A DNA stretch of 64,000 nt from Allium sativum (Eukaryota; Streptophyta; Magnoliopsida; Asparagales; Amaryllidaceae): assembly GCA_030737875.1 (NCBI GenBank), contig CM060912.1, forward strand, positions 332,060,731 to 332,124,730, read 5' to 3'. A model generated the notes under the pieces. The model saw only the letters and a program-made list of their open reading frames with translations. It searched no databases and was not told the origin of the DNA. A program made the translations under genes and the position numbers. Shown in pieces: positions 10,370-24,775 of the stretch (position 1 is its first letter; each line of letters begins with the position of its first letter).

Positions 10370-13300
10370 TGTAACGAAAAGGAATTTCGCTCGATTCGAA
10401 TCAGTCGCTAAACCGACCAAGACCGTTCGAAATGCCTGATTGTTTTGAGAACAAGACAAAATAGAACGTAGACGGAAGAACATTTCATTGTTAATTACAA
10501 CAATTCCATCAGAATACAAGAATAAACAGAGTATGACTAAATGTTACACAGAAAATAACAGAGATTTAAATTACATCGCAGCGGAAAATAATACAAAACA
10601 CAACTAGAAGGAGATATTCGGATACAAAGCTTTCTGGATATCGTTCCAGTTGTAAACCAGGATCCTGTGACTATAAATCTGCAAAACCAAAACTACTAGC
10701 TGTCCGTGTCAAAATAAGAGCACCCACAGTTTAGGTTAAAACAATAAACTCCAGGTCAGTCATGGGACTGGTCTGAGAACTAAAACAGTTATTAAAAGTT
10801 CGGTAAATCAAGGGACCACGCTGCATAACACGGAACGGGTTTCCTCCCAAGAATACCAGTGCATAAAACAAACAACGCAATGCTAAATAAAGAAAAATGA
10901 AGCTATTATAAGACCCAGGTCCCATCACACATTGCAACGCAAGCCGGAGGATAGGGTTTTTACCTTATAATAGCCAAAGAATGCTTGATACGTTTAAAAT
11001 AGATTATTTTGATGGTACTATAAGTGTGTAGTGTCAAAATAATTTCAATCATAAGTATCAATCATAGACGACATAGTATCCCATGCTACTATGTCGCCAA
11101 TACTAGGCTCTACAAATAAAACCGCAAATGTCACGTATTGGAAGTTGGATTTTCATCTGTGAACCAAGGCAAAGGATAGTCCTTACTGACTTCGAGACAA
11201 TCTAGCCCATGTCTCAGGGTCAGAGCGCATCGATCCTTGGAGCGACAGGGCCGGTCCACCGATGTGGATTAAAATTCCTGGACACTACGTTTCCCCGCCC
11301 TATGGGGCGTAAATGATCCAACGAATGACTCCATCGGACCCGGATCGTCCGATCTAACCGAGGCGCCTCGTAACAACAACAACCACATAAGTCAAACTCG
11401 TCAGGGCGTGTAAAACCTCTGACGCCACTTCTAGCTAGAAGGAAACGCATGCCCTCCCTTAGGTCCTCTCCCGTTTCTGGTTCACAACCGGGGTGTGAGG
11501 CTCGCGAATTCACGTTACACAAAGCTATGCCACACAGGCTGTGCTTTGATCATCACCACAAGACCTTGCTTTTCAACAGAAGCCTTGATCAATTGCCACT
11601 TAGGCATGCCACACAGGCAATTCACTCCATGCGTTTGATATCCACCAATATATAACCTCTTAACTCGTACGTCTCAGAGAAGGGCGTTAAGCAAGAGAAT
11701 AAATTCTCCGCCGCCAAACAGATATATATTTAATAGAAATCAACCACACAGACTAAAATCCAATGTCAGACACACAGTCCATTTACAAGTTCGTTCTGGG
11801 CCTGAACGAAACCGAAGGCACCTAGTACCCCGCACATCCATCGATCTCCAAGTACGTCTGGACGACCACTAACTGATTCCCTCCTCTTGGGTGTACGACC
11901 CAATTAAGATCACCAGTACTTATCCAAACGACGTGAAGACCTCCGGTCTTCGACCACCGTCTTCATCTTCGACACCACTCAAATCAGTTATTCAGAATTG
12001 GATAAACCCGGTCTTTCTGAATAACTCGCGTATATAATGAACAAGTGTTACAGAAACATAACATACGCTTCATTCCAATTTAGAATATTCTTTTATTCAA
12101 ATATTCTAATTTTATGGGAAAGGTTCCCATTAATTTTATCAAAGATAAATTCTTTAAATTTATTCTTTAATCTCCTTTTTGAATATCAATTCAAACTAGT
12201 CGGGATTAGCGAACCACACCGAAGTAATCATTTATTTTATTTCCCAACCCCAACCTATTCACCCCATGAAGTAAAACTGGTAATACTTCATATCTAACAC
12301 CACGGTGTTATCGGTAAATTCAATTACCATTTCACGTTCAAATCTAATTAAAGATTTAACTATCACCTGGAGTAAAACTGGTGATACTCCATTCTCGGTC
12401 TTTTCAATCTAATTAAAGATTCATTAAAACTCCACTTAGTTTTAATCTTTAACTGGGTTAAACAATCAGTGTCATTTAAAACATGGTTCACGATAAACCC
12501 AAAATCACATTCCATTAATTATCGGGTTAAAGAACAAGTGTTATTTAAAACACTGTTCACGATAAACCCAAAAATCAACACCAATTCAATTCTAATTAAA
12601 TATTATTTAATTGGTACACTTCATTAAATCTAAATAAAAAGATTTAATCTTTTTCTCAACTGGGCTTAAGAACAGTGTTAATGAAGACACCATTCACGAC
12701 AAACCCAAATCACATTTGATATTAAATACAAGGCTCTGAATAGAAAATATATCGGCTTATATTCAATATCAAATTCTACGACTAACAAATATCGTATTGG
12801 AAATAACGATATAAATATATCTTTCAAATTCCCATAACAATACCTGTATCATCACGAAATCCAACATCGAAATATTCCACAGACAATTTCGATTCAAATC
12901 CATTCCAATTCAATTATTGGAAATTCTGGTAATTTTCAAAACCATTTCAAATCCAATTTATTTATTTTAAAAATAAATAAATTATTATTTTAGTTCAAAA
13001 CTAGTTCATCTCGATAAAAATCTATTTTTATCTTTTCAAATATGGAGTTTTTCATCCTAATTCTTCCCAAATCACTTCTTATGATTCTACACAAATTATT
13101 ACTATTTTTAATAATTTTATCAAGGCCCGTACAGTCGATTTCCATCAACGGCCATCGAACTGCACTTACAGCGACCTTTTTCAAATTTGATTTGGACATA
13201 ATCCCAAATCCAACCGTTAGAGGTCAAATCTCTAATATTCATTAGAAAGCTCTTTTCGATACGAACCCAACGGTTCCGGTTTTAGGAGAATCCGACGGTC

Positions 13301-16300
13301 GGATCTCCCGTAATATCCATTTGAATTTAATGGTCGAAATTCGCGAACTGCCGCGGCGCGGCGCGTTCTATTCAGGCCATTATATTATATATATAATATA
13401 TACTTCGTCGATTTCCTTTCCAAACGAATTTTATAAATCGTTTTAAATTCGTTTTCAAAACGATTTCAACTTCATCTCAAATTCAAATCAAAATTGAAAT
13501 TTTCCTTATAAATTCGTTTTAAATTCATTTCAAATTGATTTCAATTCAAATCGATTTTTAATTCAATTCCAGTCCGTTTTTAATTCAATTCAATTTCAAT
13601 TCGAATTCATTTCAATTCAATTTCGAATCTATTCAATTTCAAATCTATTCAATTTTAATTCGAATTCATTTCTATTCAATTTCAATTCGAATTCTAATTC
13701 TTTTCAAAATATCAGATTTTTAAATCACTTTCGATATTCATTATAAAATGAATAAAATCGATATAAGTATTGTTCACGTCAAAATTGCGTCAATCTAATC
13801 AACATGGCTTCATATATTTCTATTTTCGAATATTCTATTTCAAATATTTCTTTTTTCCAAATATTTCTATTTCAAATATTTTTATTCAAAACTGGAATGA
13901 AGCCCAATCAATTACCATAGATTTTATTTCTATGGATTTCCTACAGCACATGTATACAATAACAACGATGAATAATCAACCATCATCCAAAGTGCATTCT
14001 ACACTGTATAAGCATCAAATGTAAATAATTAACGCTTACACAGTCTGTCAACCCATCGATTGACATACAACTAAACAATCGGGATTAGTGTACGTCAAAT
14101 ATCATCCCAATACCCGTGTGGGGTTTCAAACAATCAAACACAGATTTTATTTGTGCAGTTGGGTGATGTGTAAAATTTATCGTCCCAATCAATATCAGTC
14201 AAATGTGTGTATATAAACAAATCGTCCGATTTGTTTATATTTATTTATTCACATTCATGTCAAAAATTATATTTTCAACTATAAAATATTTTTAACTATA
14301 TAAATATTTTATTTCTTTTCACATCACACGACACAATCAACTACACATCAAAATCAAACAAACAAGCATACAAGCCGTCCATGGTCTGTGGACGACGGGT
14401 GTCGGGTGCTACTAAACACCGTCTGCATCCTAGTATATATTTCAAACTAGAAATAAATTAAAGTAAAAGTGAGAAGTTCTCACCGAGGGTTCCACTCCGC
14501 CATAGAAATTCAGAACAGTCTGGATTTGCCCGCACTTCCAACGTAGTCTTCTTCACGCTGTTCATATTAAAAATTATATTTTTATTGCTTCATTCTAATA
14601 AATAAAAATCATATCTTTACATTGCTACTTCTTATGTATTTACAACGCTTCTTTCAATATAAAATTTATATCTTTATATTTCTATTTCTTATATAAAGAT
14701 CGAACTTTTATTTTATCGCTATAAAAATCACATTTTTATTACGCTATTTTATATATAAAAATCGTATTTTTACTTCACTAAAAATTATATTTTTATTTCT
14801 CTACATATATAAAGATAATATTTTTATATCCTCTATCATATAAAAATCATATTTTTAATACTTCTACTTTATAAAAATCATATTTTTATATTTCATATAT
14901 GAAAAAAAATCATATTTTTATTATCACTACATGCACATAAAAATCGAATATTTATCTTCACTTTATATATTTAAAATCTCGCCCTTAACATTATAAAAAT
15001 TTCGCCTTTAACATTATAAAGATCTCGCCTTTAACATTATAAAGATCTCGCCTTTAACATTATAAAGATTTCGCCTTTATCCTTACAAAAATTTAATCTT
15101 TAGCTAATTAAAAATCTATGTACATTTCTATTTTTATTTATAAAACCATATATATATTTTTAAACAAAGTTATATATACAAATTACATTTTATCATCATG
15201 TTATATATTTTAGAAAATTGGATTTCATACAATGGTATTATAAATATTAAAAATTGATTTTTAAACAATGTAATATAATTAACATTCACTAATATAACTA
15301 ATTAATTAATTAATTTAATTTAATTGCCTTCCATTCCTTAATCATACTGTAATCTCCCTCTAATCCTCTTCTGCCCATCATCTACTGTAACCCATCGTCA
15401 CCAGGAAGATCCGCCTGCCGCCACCACCACAGGGGTACGGACCTCGATCTATCTAGCCCACGTTGAAGCCTTTCAGGCCACGCAACTCCACCTAGGACTA
15501 CGCTCAACTCGGAGGAGCATCCACGCCTGAAACGACGAGCGACGACAGCAGTTTTGGGGCGAGATTCAGTGCTCCATATTTGAGGAAATTCCTTGAAACA
15601 GGTTTAGATTTCATTTCCGCCCTCCAGTCGCTGCTATTGGGTTGACCATAAACGAGAGAGAGAGAGAAGTATGGGAGAGAGAGAGGGTTATTATAATATA
15701 TATTTAATCATTTTAAATTTTAAAAGCAACTTTTTATTTTCAACTCGAAATCAAACCCACCGACTGCTATCCCTAACCAATTACCCCCACTCCGAACACA
15801 ATGGGAAATGTATCGTAAGCCAATTCGATCGTTTCGATCAGTTTTCGTCAAAATCAACATATAACTCTATATATTGAATTTGAATGTGAATTTCAATTTA
15901 CTGGGGCCACAAACTAACCCTAAAAATTCCCGAAAAATATTTTCTAACCTCGTATTGACGATACGATCCTAACAAAACTAGTTTCGTCGAATTCTGAGAC
16001 CGTTTGAAAAATGGCCATTTTCCAGTCGATTAAAATCAACTGAAACTGGTCAAACGCGTTTTCCTTTGCCACGCTCACATACTGATTCGAAAAATTACGA
16101 AATTTGAAACCTAGCAATAATTTGACATTGCAGATCCAACAAAAGTGGTTTCGTCGAAATCCGAGGTCGTTTGCAAAATGGCTATTTTCTAAGGGCCGAA
16201 ATTCCATAGCGACTATTCTGAAATTTCAACTGGACATATCTTTTGATCCCCGCTATGAAATTTTGATTTTTCGGATTCGTTGGAAAGATATTCTCAATTA

Positions 16301-16589
16301 GGTTCCATTATTTTTGGTTTCACTAAAATCCGGTTTATTTTGCACTCGGTACATTCAATTGAAGTTTGAAATCGAATTATCGGACTACCGCGCCATTTTC
16401 AATTCCTTTTATAATTATAAATAAATATTTATATTCTAACGACGATCTATATAAATATATACGTTCGAATTCTATTTGAAATAAATTTCTCGTCGTTATT
16501 ATTTAAAATAATTCATTTTAAATAATCAAAATTCACTAAAATTGCCAAAATAAAAATTTTAAATTGGCTCGGATTTCCGGGTTATTACA
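10370..16589 (-). repeat. F LTR 1 (6,220 bp, complete)
   Basis: On the minus strand it starts TGTAATAACCCGG and ends CTTTTCGTTACA. Contents in plus coordinates: a block related to E LTRs (about 10900-11850); AT-rich sequence with imperfect TTCAATTCGAATT-type repeats (13430-13740); a dense array of short ATAAAAATCATATTTTTAT-like units (14570-14960); a 24-bp tandem repeat (14977-15076); a GC-rich patch (about 15360-15560); and a block with three GACGAAAC-type repeats (15950-16200) shared with the E LTRs. ORFs of up to 100 codons are non-conserved chance frames. Confidence 0.9.
14977..15076. repeat. 24-bp tandem repeat in F LTR 1
   Basis: About four copies of a 24-bp unit containing CGCCTTTAACATTATAAAG. 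The same array is in F LTR 3 at about 41925-42025. It is absent from F LTR 2 because that region is deleted there. Confidence 0.8.
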
Positions 16590-17243
16590 ATCTCCCCCAC
16601 TTAAAACTTTTCGACCTCGAAAAGGAACGAAGCCGGAAGTTGTTTAGCTAATCAACTCAACTTTTATTATTTTCTTTACGGCTTAAGTTCTTCAACTTTT
16701 TAGTTTCTAAGAACTTTTCAAATTTTTGGCTAACACCCTAAATTTTCGAAAAATTTCGCCATAACCTCCCCTGCACCGGGGACTTCGGGATATTTCATAT
16801 AGACTCCCATGGCCTTATTCAATCCAAAAGAAAAAGCCAATCGGCTCATAAAATCATCATCACCCAAACAAAACAGTAAATTATGGTAAACATGTACCTA
16901 TTTGTCGGGCAAACAATTTTATTCTCTGCTCTAGCCTCCTTGCAATGACCTGTTCAATGTAAGTACATGTATATGCAAGCAAATGCGACAAATTTTCAAT
17001 ACAATTCCACATTCGGTTCAATTTGGCTAAAGGTTCAACGTTTTAATTAATCAACCAATAATCAAACAACACAACTAGCAATCAGTTAGTTAATTATCAT
17101 TTCAAATTCATAAATTTGATATATAGTCACAAAATCAGATTTTTGATGCCAAATCACAACAATAAGCCCTATCTAATTTTGGTTCTCACACCAGTCTAAT
17201 GGAAATATATAGATATCACGCTTTCGACACTTGAATATAAATA

Positions 17244-17267
17244 CTGATGATGCGGCCGCATCATCAG
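17244..17267. repeat. Perfect 24-bp palindrome in the F internal region
   Basis: The half-site CTGATGATGCGG is followed immediately by its exact complement and contains a NotI-type GCGGCCGC core. The copy in internal region 2 (about 36940-36963) has one central change (GCAGCCGC). Confidence 0.8.
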
Positions 17268-17475
17268 AATTATCTCCGGGTGATTAGAGGGTGACTCTAT
17301 GTCTATCCAGTATATTGGAGGCTTCTAATACACATGGATCAGACGTATATTAAAATCTCTATATACCTGATAGTCCAAATCAATATAAAATAAATAATCA
17401 AATACGAATAATTGATTTAAATTTTCAAAACAAAACTTGTTTTCAATTTTAATTTTAAAAACATTACTCTTCACA

Positions 17476-17552
17476 CTCGTTCTAGGATACTACTGATCCT
17501 ATCTCTAACGAGTCATTCTCATTGGATATTACTAATCCATTCTCTGATGAAT
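17476..17552 (-). ncRNA. Tandem leader hairpins of F (copy 1)
   Basis: On the minus strand, hairpin one (17476-17512) pairs CTCGTT with AACGAG and TAGGAT with ATCCTA. Hairpin two (17516-17552) pairs TGGAT with ATCCA plus an outer TTCAT/ATGAG stem. Both share the loop-side words AGAGA and TAGTA. Element E carries a similar pair with different stem bases at the same place after its primer-binding site. Their position suggests a packaging or dimerisation signal (inference). Confidence 0.6.
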
Positions 17553-17614
17553 TCTTTCGTTTGGTTCTAACGTGTCTTGTTCTCGAGCTTTGTAAACCAA
17601 AGCTCTGATACCAC

Positions 17615-18941
17615 TGTAACGAAAAGGAATTTCGCTCAATCCGAATCAGTCCCTAAACCGACCAAGACCGTTCGAAACGCCTGATTGTTTTGAGAACACG
17701 ACAAAATAGAACGTAGACGGAAGAACATTTCATTGTTAATTACAACAATTCCATCAGAATACAAGAATAAACAGAGTATGAATAAATGTTACACAAAAAA
17801 TAACAGAGATTTAAATTACATCGCAGCGGAAAATAATACAAAACACAACTAGAAGGAGATATTCGGATACAAAGCTTTCCGAATATCGTTCCAGCTGTAA
17901 ACTAGGATCCTGTGAATATAAATCTGCAAAACCAAAACTACTAGCTGCCCGTGTCAAAATAAGGGCACCCAGAGTTTAGGTTAAAACAATAAACTCCAGG
18001 TCAGTCATGGGACTGGCGTGAGAACTAAATCTGTTATTAATCTTTATTTTAAAGTTCGGTAAATCAAGGGACCACGCCGCATAACACGTAACGGGTTTCC
18101 TCCCAAGAATACCAGTGCATAAAGCGAACAGCGCAATGCTAAATAAAGAAACATGAAGCTTTTATAAGACCCAGGTCCCATCACACAATGCAACGCAAGC
18201 CGAAGGATAGGGTTTTTACCTTATAATAGCCAAAGAATGCTTGATACGTTTAAAACAGATTATTTTGATGGTACTATAAGTGTGTAGTGTCAAAACAATT
18301 TCAATCATAAGTATCAATCATAGACGACATAGTATCCCATGCTACTATGTCGCCAATACTAGGCTCTACAAATAAAACCGCAAATGTCACGTATTGGAAG
18401 TTGGATTTCCATCTGTGAACCAAAGGAAAGGATAGTCCTTACCGACTTCGAGACAATCTAGCCCACGTCTCAGGTTTAGAGCACATCGACCCTTGGAGAG
18501 ACAGGGCCGGTCCACCGATGTGGATTAAAATTCCTGAACATTACGTTTCCCCGCCCTATGGGGCGTAAATGAGCCAACGAATGACTCCATCGGACCCGGA
18601 TCGTCCGATCTAACCGAGGCGCCTCGCAACAGCAATAACCACATAAGTCAAACTCGTCAGGGCATGTAAAACCTCTAACGCCACTTCTAGCTAGAAGGAA
18701 ACGCATGCTCTCCCTGGGGTCCTCTCCCGTTTCTGGTTCACAACCGGGGTGTGAGGCCCGCGAATTCACGTTACACAAAGCTATGCCACACAGGCTGTAC
18801 TTTGATCATAACCACAAGACCTTGATTTTCAACAGAAGCCTTGATCAATTGCCACTTAGGCATGCCACACAGGCAATTCACTCCATGCGTTTGATATCCA
18901 TCAATATATAACCTCTGAACTCGTACGTCTCAAAGAAGGGC
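17615..18941 (-). repeat. F LTR 2, left part (split by element E)
   Basis: Matches the start of F LTR 1 from 10370 onward and breaks off at the AGGGC target-site duplication (18937-18941), where element E begins. It resumes at 34028. Confidence 0.9.
18937..18941. other. Left target-site duplication of E (AGGGC)
   Basis: AGGGC is repeated at 34028-34032. Without E and one copy, the flanks join to match uninterrupted F LTR 1 at about 11670-11690. Confidence 0.92.
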
Positions 18942-19736
18942 TGTAATAACCTGGAAAATGTGAACCAGTTTAAAATTTTTAAATCAGGTTATTAACAAGA
19001 AATTTGAATGATTGAAATTTCATATTTCAATAAAATATAGAATGGGGTACAATATTGTAGTTTGAAATTTTGAATACAAACTTGGTCTGACTGTACCGAG
19101 TGGAAAATATAACGGATTTTGACGAAACTAAAAATATTTAAATCTGTTTATCAATACCTTTCTAACGAATCTGAAAAATCGAAATTTCATAACGGAAATC
19201 AAAAGTTATGGCCAATTGAATTTTCAGAAAGGTCGCTATATAGTATATATAGCCCTTGAAAATTGAGATTTTGCATACGACCTCGGAATTCGACGAAACC
19301 ACTTTTGTTGGGTCCGGGATGTCAAATTATTGCTAAGCTTCAAATTTCGTAATTTTTGAAGCTAGTATGTGAGCGGGGCAAAAGATAACGTGTTTGGTCA
19401 AATTCTGTTAAAATGGGTCGACCTAAAAATGGCCGTTTTTCAAACAAGCTCAGAATTCGACGAAACTGGTTTTGTTAGGACCGTATCGTCAAAACAAAGC
19501 TAGATTTATTTTTCTGGAATTTTTCGATTCAGTTTGTGGCCCTGGCAAATTGAAATGTACGTTTAAATTAAGTATCGAATGTTTTATATTTTAATTTGAA
19601 AAATAACAGACTGTAACAGTCGAAATGGCCAACGAAACATATCCCATAGTGTCCGGAATGGGGGTATTTAGCTAGGGGCGACAGTCGTTGGGTTTAAAAA
19701 GGAGTCCGTTTGCAAAAACACTATTTAAAAATTTTC

Positions 19737-19743
19737 TATAAAT
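19737..19743 (+). promoter_or_regulatory. Predicted TATA box of E, 5' LTR
   Basis: TATAAAT about 45 bp before AAAACCCTAGCCGCC, a sequence typical of plant transcript leaders. The counterpart in the 3' LTR is at 28663-28669. Confidence 0.55.
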
Positions 19744-19784
19744 TCTGGCCAATAGGAAATTTTCATTTAAAAAAAAAAACTACA

Positions 19785-20080
19785 AAACCCTAGCCGCCAC
19801 CCTGCTATGGACGGTCCACGTTGCTCGAAGCTTCTCGTCCTTTTTCCGATCGCTACAGGCGACGCTAGGCCGCGCCACCACCACTAGTCGACAGCCCTTC
19901 GCCTCCTCTCCACATCCGCCCCAACGCCGCCCCCTCTCGTCAGCTCCTTCGCCTGAACGACGTCGAGAAAGTCGTCGCCTTCCCGGAGCCGCCGCCGCCT
20001 CGATTCGCCGTCGCACCCCCTCAAACTACCAGCGCCGGAAAGCTCTTCCCTCCCTCGACGACGTCCAACGGTCTGATCAT
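19785..20080 (+). other. GC-rich patch in the E LTR
   Basis: A ~300-bp GC-rich stretch in otherwise AT-rich DNA, starting CCCTAGCCGCC just after the TATA box. It is open in several frames on both strands (78-84 codons, Arg- and Ala-rich), as expected for GC-rich sequence without stops. It is best read as the start of the LTR transcript. It recurs at 28725-29020, and a weaker counterpart lies in F LTR 1 at about 15360-15560. Confidence 0.5.
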
Positions 20081-20523
20081 CCTATAGAGCTACGAATCAA
20101 GAGAAAAATCCAAACCTAGAATTGAGCAGGTTTGAAAACTAACGACTTATATAATTTTAAACTGTTTTAACACTATAAAGCGTTGCAAAACTTTGAAAAA
20201 TAATATATTTTTCGTTCTTTAACGAAATTCGATGAAACAGGAGACACCGTGACCGCAAGGAGGCTCTCTACATTCTAGAAGAAGCCACGGATTTTTCTGA
20301 CCTTCCTACGATTTTTAGCACCGCAATAACCAATGCGAGGAATCTAAGCTATTTGTGTGAATGGAATCGCGTTGTATAAATTATATAAGCGAAGTGTAAA
20401 TTATATACGCATTGCATACCTCATGTACATGTGTTGTATAAGTTATATTAGCGATGTATAATTTATACAAGCGTTGTTTGAAACATATATGCTTTGAACT
20501 GTGATGAAATGCAAGTGAATTAT

Positions 20524-20525
<2 letters not shown>

Positions 20526-20580
<55 letters not shown>
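20526..20580. repeat. (TA)n microsatellite in the E 5' LTR
   Basis: About 55 bp of AT repeats. The 3' LTR has only about 20 bp at 29459-29480. Confidence 0.95.
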
Positions 20581-20581
<1 letters not shown>

Positions 20582-20953
20582 TCCCCTCGTCCACAGACCA
20601 TGGACAATATTTATTGCTTGTGATTGACGTGATATTATATGGTTTGACGAATGGTTGGAAATAATTGTTTGTGGTTGATATTATGGTTGAAAAATACCTT
20701 TGTGATTGGAAAATACCCTCTTGTGGTTGAAACAAAAATAGAATAGGATTGTGGAATTGAAAATAAAACATGCCGCCTGCGTGCGAACTAGATGCATGAT
20801 CCCCATTGTCAAAAACCGCGAGGTTTTAAGGTAGAGCGAGGAGCCGTACTAGGGACGGTCCCGGTTTTAACTACCCTGCCGTTATGCTGCCGAAATTTTC
20901 TGAAATATTTATGTGTTAGAATAATTTTCATTCATTGAAATTATTTATATATG

Positions 20954-21648
20954 CTATATCGAATATTCATGTGTTGAGTTGCAATTCATTCGTTGAGTTG
21001 AAATTCACGTGTTGAATATTATTTGAATTTAAACAAATGGCTTTAGCGATAAAAATCATATTTTTATATATATACAAACTATATCGAATATTCATGTGTT
21101 GAGTTGCAATTCATTCGTTGAGTTGAAATTCATGTGTTGAATATTATTTGAATTTAAACAAATGGCTTTAGCGATAAAAATCATATTTTTATATATATAC
21201 AAACTATATCGAATATTCATGTGTTGAGTTGCAATTCATTCGTTGAGTTGAAATTCATGTGTTGAATATTATTTGAATTTAAACAAATGGCTTTAGCGAT
21301 AAAAATCATATTTTTATATATATACAAACTATATCGAATATTCATGTGTTGAGTTGCAATTCATTCGTTGAGTTGAAATTCATGTGTTGAATATTATTTG
21401 AATTTAAACAAATGGCTTTAGCGATAAAAATCATATTTTTATATATATACAAACTATATCGAATATTCATGTGTTGAGTTGCAATTCATTCGTTGAGTTG
21501 AAATTCATGTGTTGAATATTATTTGAATTTAAACAAATGGCTTTAGCGATAAAAATCATATTTTTATATATATACAAACTATATCGAATATTCATGTGTT
21601 GAGTTGCAATTCATTCGTTGAGTTGAAGTTCAAGTGTTGAATGTTATC
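20954..21648 (+). repeat. 125-bp tandem repeat, five full units plus a partial, E 5' LTR
   Basis: CTATATCGAATATTCATGTG recurs at 20954, 21079, 21204, 21329, 21454 and 21579, exactly 125 bp apart. The sixth unit diverges after about 70 bp. Units are nearly identical to one another. Each contains TTCATTCGTTGAGTTG and ATAAAAATCATATTTTTAT. Confidence 0.95.
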
Positions 21649-24600
21649 ATCTTTTAAAAATAAAATGAATCGACAATGAAAACTATATTTTTTATAGTGT
21701 ATATGAAGTGTTAAAAATACACACGTGTCGAATAAATATTTTTTTTGATGATAAAAATATTTCTTTTATCATGTATACGCTTAGTTAAAAATACACATGG
21801 GTTGAAATAAATAACAGTTTACTAGAAATATTACTATTAGCTTGGTTCTGCATATATATACATGTGTTAAACAGGAAAAATGGATTAGCTGTAGAGTAAA
21901 GAAATTATTTGCGTGCCCGACAAATAGGTAAACCTTGATGAGTTGGCTGCGCAATTTTATTTATATATCAACTCCTGTGAATGCCATTGGATGCGGAGTG
22001 CTGGTTATTCTGTGTGAAATAATAAATAACGCCATAGGATAGTAACAATTAATTTTGAACTACACTACATGGCATACTTCTTGACGATAGGCATACTTCA
22101 TCATATTCCACATAAGCAATTGGAGCTTGTGTGACGAGGTGGAAGATTTACCATACAAGAAAGAGGCTTGTATGGCGATGACTATGTACTACAGGTTGAA
22201 CTGATGACTGATATGGACTATATAAATTATAACGATAAATTTCCAGATTAATAAAAACCCCACACGGGTCTGGAGTTGACAATAATCACGTCGCTCTAGT
22301 TATTAGACACGACACATGGACTATTTATTTCCACACGGAAGCGGGGTGATGGGAATTTATTCCCTGGAGTGATTATCAGTACATGCTCCCCCGTAAACAC
22401 CAGAATATATCACTATAAATATGTGAATGCTTTTTAGGATTTATTGGGTACCTAATACGGCCCAATAAATTTCCGAACCCCTCCCCGTACAAAGGAGGTT
22501 ATGCCGAAATTTTTCGAAATATTAAGGCGTTAGTGAAATATTTGAAGTGAAAACGAAGTTGAAAATATAAAATGAACTGTAGTTGAAATTATAGAATGAA
22601 CTATATTTATATATATAAATATGAATATAATTAAAAGGAATAGAGGCCGTGCAGTTTGCGTTTCGGAATCGTAATTTGAAACGGTTAGTACGAGAAATCC
22701 GACCATTGGATTTTCCCGAAACCGTAACCGCTGGGTTCGCCTTGGAAATCTCTTTCCAACGGCACCAACCTTGTAAAAATCCAACGGTTGGATTGTCCGG
22801 AATGTTTAATTCAAATCTGAAGAAAAACAGTGCCAGAATCGTTTATATTTATATATAAATATAAATATAATTAAATTAAATCGAATAACGACGCTGCAGT
22901 TCGAATTTTGAAACCATAACTTCAAACGACTAGTGTGGAAGATCCGACCGTCGGATTCTCACGAAACTGGAACCGTTGGGTTCGCTTTGGGAATATCTTC
23001 CCACTGATATAGACTTTGTAAAAATCCAACGGTTAGATTTTCCGATATGTGTAAAACAAATTAGGAGAAAAACAACGCCAGTGCCACGACACCACCTGAA
23101 ACGTCGTTTAATTAAATATGGCCATTTTTAAATAAATAAAAATGGCGAAAAATCGCTATGAAATATTATAAGCAACATAGGTTGCAAATAAACCAATTGT
23201 GCTCGAATTGTTTGATGTTTGATGGTTGTATGTGTATGACATGAAAATAACACTAAAGAACCGAAAGATGGATGTCGAATAATACAACCCTAAAATAAAT
23301 CGATTTAAATTCTAATGACGTGAATTATTTGAAAAGGCCGAGCTAACCCTCATTTCAAATAATTTATCGAGCAATTCGAATTGGAAAATGCAAAGACGAT
23401 TCAAGACCGACGATCTTCGTATCGGTTGGATGGGCGCTACTGAGGTTCCTAACCGGAGTAGCTACCGGAAGGGGACGGAAGTAGTAGCCGTCTGAACGTA
23501 TGTGTTGATTGTACGGATTTGCGAGGGATTTGACGCCTCCGGTTTCGTTCAGACCCAGGACGGACTTGTAAATGGACTGTGTGTCTGACATTGGATTTTG
23601 TTCTATACTGATTGATCTCTGTTAAATATATATCTGTTTGGCGGGGAGAATTTTTTCTTTTACTTAACGCCCTTCTCTGAGACGTATGAGCTTAGAGGTT
23701 ATATATCGATGAAAATCAATCGTATGGAGTGGACTGCCTATGTGGCATGCCAAGATGCTGTGAGCAAAGCTTCTGTTGCAAAGCAAAGTCTTGTGGATGA
23801 TGATCAAAGCAAGGTCTACGTGGCCTAGCTTTGTGTATTTCGTAGATTCGCGAACCTCACACCCCGGTATGAGTTAAAAACGGGATACGGACTGCAGGGA
23901 GAGCACGACGTTTCTTTCTAGCTATGGTGGTGTCAGTGACTTACCAGCCCTGACATATTTATCTACTTTTCACCTTTGTAGTTGTTGGAATGCGAGGCGC
24001 CTCGATTATAGGTCTGTAAGGACCGGGAAACGTGTGTTCAGGCATAATTAATCCTCTAACGTAAGTGAGGACCGGCCCTGAAGCATCCAGGGGTTACCCA
24101 GAGTGCGTAGTCCCGAGGCATTTGCTAGAGTGTCTCGAAGCGGGGAGGAGCTTGCCCCTTGCCTCGACTCATGACGGAAATCCAATTTCCAATACGAGAT
24201 AACGGATTTGATTGTAGAACTAGTGTGGAGACATAGTAGATGGTAGCTATGCGGCCTATGATTGATATTTATGATGCTATTCGTTTTGAAACATATATGC
24301 ACTAGTAATAATATCAAATGATTTTGCTTTATACGTATCAAGCATATTTGGCCCTTATAAGGTAAAACTCTATCCTCCGGCTTGCGTTTCATTGTATGAT
24401 GGGACCTGAGTCTTATACTGGCTTCATTCTTTCTAAAAAGCATTGCGTTGTTTTAAAAAGAATTTACTTTGTTTTAAATGCACTAGCAATCACTGGAGTA
24501 AACCCGTTCCGCGAAAGTGGCGTGGTCCTATGATTTGCTATTTACTGTTGTTTAACTGTTAAATAGATTCCTCATACCAGTCCCCATGACTGACTCGTTG

Positions 24601-24775
24601 TTTGTTTCACTTTGCAAACGCGGGTGCCCTTATTTTCACACGGGCAGCCTAGTACACAGGTGACAGGTGGTTTTTGGTTCTGCACTGCTGCATAAAGTGC
24701 ATTTTTGGCTCATGGCGAGGCTGACTTCACAAAGATGACTTTGACTTTTTCCGCCATTACTATACTTACATTATG

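Larger units (their letters stand above)
16590..17614 (-). other. F internal region 1 (1,025 bp, non-coding)
   Basis: On the minus strand it begins with a primer-binding site (17602-17613, complement of TGGTATCAGAGC) and ends with a polypurine tract (16590-16604, complement of TTAAGTGGGGGAGAT). Two tandem hairpins lie close to the primer-binding site (17476-17512 and 17516-17552). A perfect 24-bp palindrome sits at 17244-17267. There is no gag or pol motif in any frame. This looks like the minimal cis-acting set of a non-autonomous element. Confidence 0.8.

Noticed and set aside
11220..11522. 100-codon minus-strand ORF repeated at 18476-18778 and 38169-38471
   Set aside because: It is repeated only because it is inside the F LTRs. 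Copies carry unbiased substitutions, and there is no recognisable protein feature.
19780..20016. Arg/Ala-rich minus-strand ORF, also at 28714-28950
   Set aside because: It lies in a GC-rich patch of an LTR, where stops are rare on both strands. It has no domain and no independent support.
20954..21648. CRISPR-like regular repeat
   Set aside because: Units are contiguous 125-bp copies with no unique spacers, in a plant LTR.
24048..24443. 131-codon minus-strand ORF repeated at 32949-33344
   Set aside because: It is LTR sequence antisense to the transcript, and no domain is visible.
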